From Planctomycetota bacterium (lineage in GTDB: Bacteria > Planctomycetota > UBA1135 > UBA2386), in NCBI GenBank assembly GCA_019636245.1, contig JAHBXX010000044.1, forward strand, positions 1 through 38,237: a stretch of DNA of 38,237 nt. The letters are read 5' to 3'. How positions within the stretch are numbered: the stretch's first letter is position 1; every line of letters begins with the position of its first letter. The position numbers were made by a program, and so were the translations under genes. The notes beneath the pieces are model-generated. The model worked only from the letters and a program-made list of their open reading frames with translations. It made no database searches and was not told the DNA's origin. Below are positions 5,874 through 13,373 of the stretch, piece after piece.

Positions 5874-7339
5874 GCCGGACCCTCGCCTTCGCCGAGCACG
5901 CGGGCGACCATCTGCGGCCACTTCGCCACCTCGGCGCAGGCGGCGCGCTGCGGCAGCGCCTTGCCGGGATTGCACAGCCCGTCGGGGTCGAAGGCGGCCC
6001 GCACGCGTGCCATCACCTCGAGGTCGGTCGGCGAGAACATCATGCCGATGTGGTCGAGCTTCTCGCTGCCGACGCCGTGCTCGCCGGTGATGCTGCCGCC
6101 GAGGTCGACGCAGACCTGCAGGATCTCATTGCCGGCGGCCATGGCGCGCGCGGTCTGGTCGGCATCGCGGCCGTCGAAGCTGATGTTCGGATGCAGGTTG
6201 CCGTCGCCGGCGTGGAACACGTTGTTGAGCACGACGCCGTGCCGTTCGCCGATCGCCGCGATGCGCGCCAGCGCCTCCTCGAGCCGCGTGCGCGGCACCA
6301 CCCCGTCGAGCACGTAGAGGTCGGTGGCCAGCCGGCCCATGGCGCCGAACGCGCCCTTGCGGCCCTTCCACAGCCGGGCCCGCTCGGCCGGATCGGACGC
6401 CAGTTCGATGCGCAGGGCCGCGTGTCCGGCCGCGCAGGCGCGCACCTCCTCGAGTTCCTCGGCGGTCGAGCTCTCGGGGCCGTCGAGTTCGACCAGCAGC
6501 ACGGCGGCGGCGCCCGCCGGGTAGCCGGCGCGGTAGACCGAGGCCTCGACGGCGCGGATCGTCGACTGGTCGAGCACCTCGAGCGCGGCCGGCACGAGGC
6601 CGCGGCCGACGATGTCGCTGACCGTGCGGCAGGCGTCGCGCATGCTGGCGAACGCGGCCAGCAGCGTGCGCACCGACTCCGGGTCGCGGCACAGGCGCAC
6701 CGTGATCTCGGTGGCGATGCCGAACGTGCCCTCGCTGCCGCAGAACAGGCCGGGCAGGTCGGGCACGCCGGGCGGCCGCGGCCCGGCGGGATCGCCGAGG
6801 CGCGCCAGCCTGCCGTCGGGCAGCACGACCAGGGCGCCGAGCACGTGGTCGGCGGTGGTGCCGTACTTCAGGCAGTGGGGACCGCCGCTGTTCTCGGCCA
6901 GGTTGCCGCCGATGGTGCAGACCGACTGGCTGCTGGGGTCGGGCGCGTAGTGCAGACCGAGGTGCCTCACCGCGGCGGTGAGGTCGAGGTTGACGACGCC
7001 GGGCTGCACGACGGCGTAGAGGTCGTCGGCGGCGATCGCCAGCACCTGCCGCATGCGCAGCAGGTCGATCACGACCGCCCGTTCGCCGGCGGTGGGGCCG
7101 CCGGACAGGCAGGTGCCGGCGCCGCGCGGCACGAACGGCACCCGCCCCGCGTGCAGCAGCCGGAGCACGGCCTGCACCTCGGCGGTCGATTCCGGCTGCA
7201 CGACGGCGCGCGGTCGCGAGCGGTGCACGGTGAAACCGTCGCACTCCCAGGCCAGCAGCGAGTCCGGGTCCGCCAGCACGCGCTGCGCGCCCAGCAGCCG
7301 CACCAGCTCACGCTCGAGGTTCGACACCGGCCGCAGCAT
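5870..7339 (-). CDS. glcD: Glycolate oxidase subunit GlcD (FAD-linked)
   Basis: 489 residues, full length for GlcD. FAD-binding-4 domain: PRGAGTCLSGGPTAGERAVV, then GGNLAENSGGPHCLKYG. FAD-oxidase C domain: HAGDGNLHPNISFDG and GSITGEHGVGSEK, ending FDPDGLCNPGKALP. It is the catalytic flavoprotein oxidising glycolate (or D-lactate-like 2-hydroxyacids) and is first in a tightly overlapping operon with glcE and glcF. The Met at 7339 precedes LRPVSNLERELV; a GTG four codons on is equally possible. A D-lactate dehydrogenase paralogue is the main alternative, but the E and F partners favour glycolate. Confidence 0.9.
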   Translation of the reverse strand: MLRPVSNLERELVRLLGAQRVLADPDSLLAWECDGFTVHRSRPRAVVQPESTAEVQAVLRLLHAGRVPFVPRGAGTCLSGGPTAGERAVVIDLLRMRQVLAIAADDLYAVVQPGVVNLDLTAAVRHLGLHYAPDPSSQSVCTIGGNLAENSGGPHCLKYGTTADHVLGALVVLPDGRLARLGDPAGPRPPGVPDLPGLFCGSEGTFGIATEITVRLCRDPESVRTLLAAFASMRDACRTVSDIVGRGLVPAALEVLDQSTIRAVEASVYRAGYPAGAAAVLLVELDGPESSTAEELEEVRACAAGHAALRIELASDPAERARLWKGRKGAFGAMGRLATDLYVLDGVVPRTRLEEALARIAAIGERHGVVLNNVFHAGDGNLHPNISFDGRDADQTARAMAAGNEILQVCVDLGGSITGEHGVGSEKLDHIGMMFSPTDLEVMARVRAAFDPDGLCNPGKALPQRAACAEVAKWPQMVARVLGEGEGPA

Positions 7340-7427
7340 ACGCGGGCCCGCCGGCGGATCGTGGCGGGCGCCTTGGCATGGGACGGCCCGGTTCAGTCCA
7401 GGCGTGCCGCCCGCCGATAGCCGCCGC

Positions 7428-8489
7428 ATGCAGGGGTCGAAGGTCGACAAGGTCGCCCTGGTGTGCCTGCTCGAGGCGACCAAGCTGACCCTCGAGCACC
7501 TGGCGGCGCACCGGCTCGAGTCGCCGCCGCAGCACGGCGCCGGCCAGGGACCGGACCTGACCCGCCTCTACGGCGACATGCGCCGGCTGCGCGACTACCT
7601 GCAGCGCTGCGCGAGCGCGCGCCAGGAGGCCGTCGAACTCGACCTGTCGCCGGCCGACCGCGCGCTGCTGGTGGCCTGCTGCCGCCGCGGCATCGACGCG
7701 ATCGAACTGCGGCTGACCGAGCGCATCGTCTCCGCCGACGAGAAGCAGTGGCTCGAGCAGAAGGGCCGGGTGCTGGCCGACCAGGCCGTCGACCTGGCGG
7801 CGAAGCCCCTGTTGGAACTGCCGCTGCCGCGCCTCGGCACGGCGCCGAGCCAGGCCGGCCGCGCGTTGCTGGCGCGGTTGCAGACCAGGGTCTTCGGCGA
7901 GGTCGAACAGCGCGCGAAGGTCGCCGCCCCGACGGGCAGCCCACCCCCGGCCCTGGTGACGGCCGGGGTGCCGGGGCTGCTCGACGATCTGGCCGCGGCG
8001 CCCGACGAACCGCCCGCGGCGGCCGCCGAGCCGCCGCTGGTCGAGAGCCATCGGTTCCAGGACCCGCGCCTGCGGGCGCTGGTGGCGATGGACCTGGCCG
8101 CCCTGCAGCGGGCCCGCGCGGCGGGCGACCACCGGCTCACCACCGTGCTGCTGGCCTCGGTGCTGGAGGCGGCGGTGCTCGATCATGCGATCCCCAAGCG
8201 CGGCGACCTGGGGCTCGTCGGGCGTCCGGACAGCTGGGAGATGCCCGAGCTGCTCGAGCGGTTGATGGGCGATGCCTTCACGGCGAAGGACCGGGCGCCG
8301 GTCTACCAGCTGTTCTCGTCGCGCAACCTGTTGCGACCGGCGCTGCAGCTGGTGACGCCCATGGTCGTGACGCCGGCCAGCGTGCAGCGGTCGTGGGATT
8401 TCGCGCAGCGGGCCCTGCACAGCATGGGGTTCGCGGGCGCCGCCGAAGTCGCCCTGCCGGTCGGCGGCCCGGCGCCCGAAGGCGCCTAG
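7428..8489 (+). CDS. Protein of unknown function with helical C-terminal domain
   Basis: 353 residues, no signal peptide. N-terminal ~110 residues are predicted mostly helical (KVDKVALVCLLEATKLTLEH, then RLYGDMRRLRDYLQRC). A Pro/Ala-rich linker lies around residues 165-205, followed by a C-terminal domain (LTTVLLASVLEAAVLDHAI, MPELLERLMGDAF, YQLFSSRNLLRPALQL, SVQRSWDFAQRALH). The C-terminal pattern of a membrane-free helical bundle with a leading Asp-His is reminiscent of HEPN/DUF4145-like domains, but the match is weak. It is divergent from glcD with an 88-nt gap. The start is the first Met after the intergenic gap, and no Shine-Dalgarno is evident. Confidence 0.65.
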   Translation: MQGSKVDKVALVCLLEATKLTLEHLAAHRLESPPQHGAGQGPDLTRLYGDMRRLRDYLQRCASARQEAVELDLSPADRALLVACCRRGIDAIELRLTERIVSADEKQWLEQKGRVLADQAVDLAAKPLLELPLPRLGTAPSQAGRALLARLQTRVFGEVEQRAKVAAPTGSPPPALVTAGVPGLLDDLAAAPDEPPAAAAEPPLVESHRFQDPRLRALVAMDLAALQRARAAGDHRLTTVLLASVLEAAVLDHAIPKRGDLGLVGRPDSWEMPELLERLMGDAFTAKDRAPVYQLFSSRNLLRPALQLVTPMVVTPASVQRSWDFAQRALHSMGFAGAAEVALPVGGPAPEGA

Positions 8490-8617
8490 CGCCCTTGCGC
8501 TGGCGGCGGCGCGTGCGTAACTCAGGGCGCGTGCCCGCCGCCGATCGCCTGCCGCCCCGTCTGCCCGAGCGCCGTCGTCCCCGTGGCCGCGACCGGGGCC
8601 ACGCGGAGTAGCCGCCG

Positions 8618-9331
8618 GTGCGCCTGTTCGCCATCAGCGACCTGCACCTCGCCTTCGGCGTCGACAAGCCGATGGACATCTTCGGCCCGCAGTGGGTCGG
8701 GCACGCCGATCGCATGCGGGAGGCCTGGGACGCGCTCGTCGGCGCCGACGATTGGGTGCTCGTCGGCGGCGACACGTCGTGGGGCCTCGACCTCGCCGAG
8801 GCCAAGCCCGATCTCGACTGGCTCGGGGAACGACCGGGCACGAAGGTCCTGATCAAGGGCAACCACTGCACCTGGTGGCAATCGCGCAAGAAGGTCGAGG
8901 CGGTGCTGCACCCTTCGATCCGCCTGCTGCAGAACGACGCCGTGCGGCTGCCCGACGGCACCGTCGTCGTCGGCTCCCGCCTCTGGGACCCGCCCGACGC
9001 GCCGTGGGCCGATGCCCACGCGGCGACGGTGTTCGCCCGCGAACTCGAACGGCTGAAGCTGTCGATCGCGGCCGGCACGAAGCTCGGCGGTTGCGTGCCC
9101 GGCGGCGCGCCGACCATCGCGTTGGTGCACTATCCGCCGCGCTACAGCGACGGCCGCGAGACCGCGGCGGTGCCGCTGCTGCAGGCGGCGCAGGTGCGCG
9201 TCTGCGTCTACGGCCACCTGCACGGCAAGGACATCAAGCACGGCTTCGTCGGCGAGGCCTCTGGCATCCGCTACCACCTCGCCTCGGTGGACGCGATCGA
9301 CTTCCAGCCGATCCCGATCGAGGTGCCATGA
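8618..9331 (+). CDS. Calcineurin-like metallophosphoesterase
   Basis: 237 residues. It carries the metal-binding signature in order: DLH (Asp8, His10), GGD (Asp52), GNH (Asn82-His83), LVHYPP and YGHLHG. This is the two-metal phosphohydrolase fold of COG1768-type cytoplasmic enzymes, whose substrate is unknown. The GTG start is preceded by GGAG at 8604-8607, one of the few plausible ribosome sites here. The next gene, a lipoprotein, starts in its stop codon (ATGA), so they are co-translated. Confidence 0.85.
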   Translation: MRLFAISDLHLAFGVDKPMDIFGPQWVGHADRMREAWDALVGADDWVLVGGDTSWGLDLAEAKPDLDWLGERPGTKVLIKGNHCTWWQSRKKVEAVLHPSIRLLQNDAVRLPDGTVVVGSRLWDPPDAPWADAHAATVFARELERLKLSIAAGTKLGGCVPGGAPTIALVHYPPRYSDGRETAAVPLLQAAQVRVCVYGHLHGKDIKHGFVGEASGIRYHLASVDAIDFQPIPIEVP

Positions 9332-9990
9332 ACGGCGCCCGCCGCCTCGCCCTGGTCGGCCTCGGTGCCCTCGCCGCCTGCCGCGGCGCGCCCGTTGCGG
9401 CGGCGCCCACGCCCGCCGCCGGCGGCCTGCTGCACGCCGACCTCGAACTGCCGCCCGGCGCGGAACGGCACGACCGCCCGCAGTGGCAGGTCGGCGATCG
9501 CTTCACGCTGGTGCGCGGCGGCCTGCTGACGGCGGAGTTCGTCGTCGAGGCGGCGGACGCGAACGGCTACGTGCTGCGCGGGCCCGGCGGCGCCCGCCTG
9601 CGTCGCGACCTCGACCTCGGCAACCTCGGCGAATGGCCGGCCGCGGGCGAGCAGCCGCAGCACCTGCTGTCGCCGGTCGACGTGCGCTACCACTGGCCGC
9701 TCTGGGTCGGCAAGCGCTGGCAGTGCGAGTTCGTCGACCAGGCGGCCGGCGGACCGGCCCTGCGCACCCGGGTCGACTACGAGGTCGAGGCCACCGACCG
9801 CGTGCGCACGCCGGCCGGCACCTTCGACGCGCTGCGCATCCTGCGCACCGCCCGGCTGGTCGGCGCCGAGGACCGGGTGCTGTGGCGCACCCAGGTGATC
9901 TGGTACGCGCCATCGCTCGGCACCGAGGTGCGGCAGGTGCTCGCCGACACCCGGATCGACCTGGTGGCCTTCTCCCGTGCCGGAACGTGA
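9328..9990 (+). CDS. Exported lipoprotein of unknown function
   Basis: 220 residues. The signal LALVGLGALAACRG has a lipobox with Cys at about residue 19, so it is probably anchored to the cell envelope. The mature part is beta-rich, with WQVGDRFTLVRGG near the start and VDYEVEATDRVRTPAGTFDA then LWRTQVIWYAPSLGTEVRQ near the end. This layout is seen in uncharacterised periplasmic proteins that read as one beta-barrel-like domain; PAGTFDA is common in such DUF3108-like folds. It overlaps the phosphoesterase gene by 4 nt. Confidence 0.75.
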   Translation: MNGARRLALVGLGALAACRGAPVAAAPTPAAGGLLHADLELPPGAERHDRPQWQVGDRFTLVRGGLLTAEFVVEAADANGYVLRGPGGARLRRDLDLGNLGEWPAAGEQPQHLLSPVDVRYHWPLWVGKRWQCEFVDQAAGGPALRTRVDYEVEATDRVRTPAGTFDALRILRTARLVGAEDRVLWRTQVIWYAPSLGTEVRQVLADTRIDLVAFSRAGT

Positions 9991-9991
9991 A

Positions 9992-10008
9992 CGGCGGCCG
10001 GGCCGCCG
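9992..10008. terminator. Small hairpin between convergent genes
   Basis: A 7-bp stem (CGGCGGC / GCCGCCG) with a 3-nt loop fills almost all of the 22-nt gap between the lipoprotein gene and the convergent DUF3332 gene. No T-run is present, so termination is inferred from position. Confidence 0.35.
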
Positions 10009-10012
10009 GCGC

Positions 10013-10363
10013 TCACTTCTCGACCCGCGTCCAGCTCCCGTGCGGGAACATCATGCTGTTGACGCGGCCGTCGGTCGGCTCGACCGGGAAGTGCTCGAAG
10101 CCGGTGCCGGCGCCGTCCCAGGCGTCGTCCGTCCAGAACGCCCAGGCATCGCCGACCAGGAAGTCGCAGGCGATCGCGCCGACGTAGGCGGCCGGGATCA
10201 CCGGCACCACCCACAGCAGCACGTCGAACCAGGGGCTGTTGACGTAGAGGCTGTGGTCCCAGTCGTCGACCGTCCGCCGCAGCTGATGCGGACCCGCCAC
10301 GCAGGCGGAGAAGGTGAGGGCGAGGAGGCCGGTGGCGAGGGCGGCGCGGAAGCGGTGCGGCAT
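10013..10363 (-). CDS. DUF3332-type lipoprotein
   Basis: 116 residues. Signal LATGLLALTFSACVAG with lipobox Cys at about residue 21. RRTVDDWDHSLYVNSPW, a hydrophobic segment (VLLWVVPVIPAAYVGAIACD) and DAWAFWT follow, the arrangement of DUF3332 proteins (small lipoproteins with an internal hydrophobic helix, function unknown). A unique C-terminal tail follows. It is divergent from the alginate-export-like porin and shares the palindrome-bearing promoter region. Confidence 0.75.
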   Translation of the reverse strand: MPHRFRAALATGLLALTFSACVAGPHQLRRTVDDWDHSLYVNSPWFDVLLWVVPVIPAAYVGAIACDFLVGDAWAFWTDDAWDGAGTGFEHFPVEPTDGRVNSMMFPHGSWTRVEK

Positions 10364-10441
10364 GGCGGGATCGTGTCGCCATCGATCGGCGCTGCCAAGC
10401 CGGAGGGTCGGGCCGGCCGGGGCCGCCCGCGTTGGGCGCAG

Positions 10442-10459
10442 CGCTACTTGCAAGTAGCG
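10442..10459. promoter_or_regulatory. 18-bp perfect palindrome in divergent promoter region
   Basis: CGCTACTTGCAAGTAGCG is its own reverse complement. It stands out as A+T-rich in its centre inside very G+C-rich DNA. It lies 78 nt before the DUF3332 gene start and 100 nt before the porin start, so one bound dimeric regulator could control both. The heptamer CTTGCAA recurs at 32943 upstream of the protein-kinase gene. Confidence 0.5.
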
Positions 10460-10559
10460 TCGCGTCGTGGTCTGCATACAGTCGTCGCCCAGAACTGACA
10501 CGGCCGACCCGTCGGCCCCAGCTCCGCGCTGGCACGGGACTTGGAATCGCCGGTCGCCC

Positions 10560-12029
10560 ATGAGCCCTCCGGTCGTCCGCTCTCTCCTTCCCCTCGCCGG
10601 GGTGCTCGCGGCCACCGCCGCCCTCCCGGCCCAGGAGCCCAAACCTGGCCAGCCCGCGCCGGCCACGGCGGCGCCGCCGCCCCCGTCCGGGTCGACCACG
10701 AACGGCGCCGAGGCGCCGTGGCGCCTGCAGGGCGCCCTCGGACTGCCCGACTGGTTGCACGTGCAGGGCGAGCAGCGCACCCGCTACGAGTCCTTGCACA
10801 ACCAGTTCCGCTTCCGCCAGCCGAACGCCACGCCGCCGGTGCGCGGCTACGGCGACGACGAGGACGTGCTCGCCCTGCGCACCTGGCTGCGGCTCGAGGC
10901 CAGGGGCGACCGGTTCGGCGGCACCCTGGAGCTGTTCGACGCCCGCCAGTACGGCATCGACGACACCGGCTTCGCCGACACGACGATGGTCGACACGGCG
11001 GCGGTGCTGCAGGCCTTCCTCGACGTGCACCTCGGCGAGCTCGGCGGCGGCAGGCACAAGCTGCGGCTGGGCCGCGAGACGGTCGACCTCGGCAACCGCC
11101 GGTTGATGGCCCGCAACGCGTTCCGCAACACGATCAACTCGTTCACCGGCGCGAACTGGATCTGGACCGGGAAGGAGAACTCGGTGCGGGCGTTCTGGAC
11201 GCTGCCGGTCGAACGCCTGCCCGCGGACTTCGCCAGCATCCAGGACAACGAGTGGCAGGGGGACCGCCAGGACACCGAGCTGCAGTTCTGGGGCGTCTAC
11301 TTCGACCACCAGTTCGACGACCGCACCAACGTCGAGCTCTACGTGTTCGGTCTGGACGAGGACGGCAGCACGACGCGGGAGCGCGAGCTGTACACGCCCG
11401 GCGTGCGGCTCAACCGCCGACCCAAACGCGGCAACCTGCACTGGGAGACGGAGCTGACGGCGCAGCTCGGCCATTCGAAGGCGAACACCGCGGCGACCTC
11501 GCCGAAGCTCGACCACCTGGCCGGCTTCGCGACCGCGGCGCTGGGCTACACCTGCGACTGCGCGTGGGCCCCGGCGCTCGCCGTGTCCTGGAGCTGGGCC
11601 AGCGGCGACCAGGATCCGAACGACGGCGACAACGAACGCTTCGACACGCTGTTCGGCGCGCGGCGGTTCGAGTACGGCCCGACCGGCATCTGGGGCGCGG
11701 TGGCGCGATCGAACCTGAACTCGCCGGAGGTGCGGTTCACGCTGCAGCCGAGCAAGGCGGTGGACGTCCTGTTCGCCTGGCGCGGGGTGTGGCTGGCCTC
11801 CGAGCGCGACGCCTGGACGGCGTCCGGGTTGCGCGACCGCACCGGCTCCTCCGGCACGCACGTCGGCGACCAGTTCGAGGTCCGGCTGCGGTGGGACATC
11901 GTGCCGAAGAGCGTGAATCTGGAGGTCGGCGGCGCCTACCTGGCGGAGGGGTCCTTCCAGGATCGCGCCTCGGGCGACCAGGGGCGGGATGCCGCCTACG
12001 GCTACGTGCAGGGCACCTGGTGGTTCTGA
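10560..12029 (+). CDS. Alginate-export-type outer-membrane beta barrel
   Basis: 489 residues. Signal LLPLAGVLAATAALPAQ is followed by a Pro/Ala/Thr-rich linker to about residue 50. The rest is alternating beta sequence: HVQGEQRTRYESLHNQFRF, LRTWLRLEARGDRFGGTLEL, KLRLGRETVDLGNRRLM, WGVYFDHQFDDRTNVELY. The final strand ends in GTWWF with a terminal aromatic, as outer-membrane barrels do. The RLGRETVDLGNRRLM element is typical of the Alginate_exp (AlgE-like) porin family; the actual substrate is unknown. The start was chosen at the Met directly before the signal peptide. Confidence 0.8.
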   Translation: MSPPVVRSLLPLAGVLAATAALPAQEPKPGQPAPATAAPPPPSGSTTNGAEAPWRLQGALGLPDWLHVQGEQRTRYESLHNQFRFRQPNATPPVRGYGDDEDVLALRTWLRLEARGDRFGGTLELFDARQYGIDDTGFADTTMVDTAAVLQAFLDVHLGELGGGRHKLRLGRETVDLGNRRLMARNAFRNTINSFTGANWIWTGKENSVRAFWTLPVERLPADFASIQDNEWQGDRQDTELQFWGVYFDHQFDDRTNVELYVFGLDEDGSTTRERELYTPGVRLNRRPKRGNLHWETELTAQLGHSKANTAATSPKLDHLAGFATAALGYTCDCAWAPALAVSWSWASGDQDPNDGDNERFDTLFGARRFEYGPTGIWGAVARSNLNSPEVRFTLQPSKAVDVLFAWRGVWLASERDAWTASGLRDRTGSSGTHVGDQFEVRLRWDIVPKSVNLEVGGAYLAEGSFQDRASGDQGRDAAYGYVQGTWWF

Positions 12030-12050
12030 CCGCGGCGGGCCGGCCCGGCG

Positions 12051-12653
12051 TCAGCTGTCGAGCCGCGCCGCCAGCCGCCGCCGCGCGTGCAGCACGCGGC
12101 CGTCCAGCGCCACGGCGACCACGAACACGCGCCCGGCACGGTCGCGCACGACGATCGCCCAGTGCTCCTCCCGCTCGGGCCCGGCGACGATGCGCGCCTC
12201 CTCGATCGCGGTGCCGATCGTGAGCGCGCCGGCCAGCGCGTGCTGCGGCACGTCGACGATCGGTACCGTGTGGTCGCGCTCGAGCACGCGGCCGTCGGGG
12301 GTGACCAGCACCGAGCGGTCGTGTTCGCGGTCCTCGGTGCGGTAGCGCTTGTCGATGCGGTAGCCGTCGCCGCGCGGGCCCCACTCGCGGCCGGCGAACA
12401 GCAGCTCACCCTGCGGCGCCACGGCGTCGGCCATGCGGCGCGCCGCGGCCGGCAGCGTGCCGGGGACCACCGCCACCGCCGCGCCGACGATGCGGTCGCC
12501 GTCGAGCCACAGCCGGGCCGGCTGGCCGGCGGGCGCTTCGGCCAGCAGGGCGGCGAGGTCGTACGCCGGCGGACCGCTGGTCGAGCATGCCGAGCCGGCA
12601 AGCGCGGCGACGAGCAGGGCGGGGCGCAACGGGGGCGTCGGTCGGCGGCGCAT
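12051..12653 (-). CDS. Exported lipoprotein of unknown function
   Basis: 200 residues. Signal ALLVAALAGSACSTSG with lipobox Cys at about residue 23. The mature protein is a beta-rich single domain, recognised by nothing I know. It has DGDRIVGAAVAVVPG near the start, a charged middle (RIDKRYRTEDREHDRSVLV), and the strand EEHWAIVVRDRAGRVFVVAV near the C-terminus, which resembles lipoprotein/PepSY-like beta sheets. It converges with the porin gene (21-nt gap with a 12-bp palindrome at 12036-12047) and diverges from the cyclodeaminase-like gene. Confidence 0.7.
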   Translation of the reverse strand: MRRRPTPPLRPALLVAALAGSACSTSGPPAYDLAALLAEAPAGQPARLWLDGDRIVGAAVAVVPGTLPAAARRMADAVAPQGELLFAGREWGPRGDGYRIDKRYRTEDREHDRSVLVTPDGRVLERDHTVPIVDVPQHALAGALTIGTAIEEARIVAGPEREEHWAIVVRDRAGRVFVVAVALDGRVLHARRRLAARLDS

Positions 12654-12749
12654 GCCGGCACTGTCCGCGAAGCGCGGCGCCGTGCAAGCGCGCGGAGAAG
12701 CGGCTCCGGCCTTGAACCGCCGGGGCGCGAGCCGAGACTGGCGCGTCCG

Positions 12750-13373
12750 ATGATCCAACAGTCCTTCGAGCAGCTGATCGCCTCCTTGGCCGCGAAGACG
12801 CCCACGCCCGGCGGCGGCGCCGCCGCGGCGATGACGGGCTGCATGGGCGCGGCGCTGTTCCTGATGGTGGTCCGGTTCTCGCGCGGCAAGAAGGCCAACG
12901 CCGCCCGCGAGGAGGATCTCGCCCGGGTCGAGGCGCTGCTGGAAGGGCACCTCGGCCGCATGCTGCCGATGGCCGAGCGCGATTGCCGGTCGTTCGACCT
13001 GGTCTCCGCCGCCTACGGCATGCCGAAGGAAACCGACGCCCAGAAGGCCCTGCGCGAGAAGGCGATCCAGGAGGCGATGGTCGGCGCGATGGTGGTGCCC
13101 GAGGAGGCGCTGTGCATGGTGCGCGACGTGTTCGTGGCCATGGAGGGCGTCGTCGACTGCATCGGCAAGGCGATCGTCAGCGACCTCGCCTCCGGCGCGG
13201 CGCTGCTGCTGGCCGCCGCCGAGGGCGCGTTCCTCAACGTGAAGATCAACGCCGCCTACCTGACCAACCGCGAACTCGCCGACAAGACCGTCGCCCGCGC
13301 CGACTCGGTGCGCGCCGAGATCCGCCGGCACCAGGCCGCGATCGCCGCCCGCGTCGACCAGATGCTCGCATGA
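12750..13373 (+). CDS. Formiminotransferase-cyclodeaminase-like protein
   Basis: 207 residues, the length of the stand-alone FTCD_C (cyclodeaminase/cyclohydrolase) family. Near the N-terminus, the signature TPTPGGGAAAAMTGCMGAAL is followed by helices including DCRSFDLVSAAYGMPKETD and FLNVKINAAYLTN. Members convert formimino- or methenyl-tetrahydrofolate and feed one-carbon metabolism; the exact substrate cannot be told. Its stop overlaps the start of gpmI (ATGA). It is first in a run of five overlapping genes. Confidence 0.85.
   Translation: MIQQSFEQLIASLAAKTPTPGGGAAAAMTGCMGAALFLMVVRFSRGKKANAAREEDLARVEALLEGHLGRMLPMAERDCRSFDLVSAAYGMPKETDAQKALREKAIQEAMVGAMVVPEEALCMVRDVFVAMEGVVDCIGKAIVSDLASGAALLLAAAEGAFLNVKINAAYLTNRELADKTVARADSVRAEIRRHQAAIAARVDQMLA

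Noticed and set aside
12036..12047. 12-bp palindrome CGGGCCGGCCCG between convergent genes as a terminator
   Set aside because: All G and C with no loop or T-run; such strings arise easily in this composition, so it was only mentioned.
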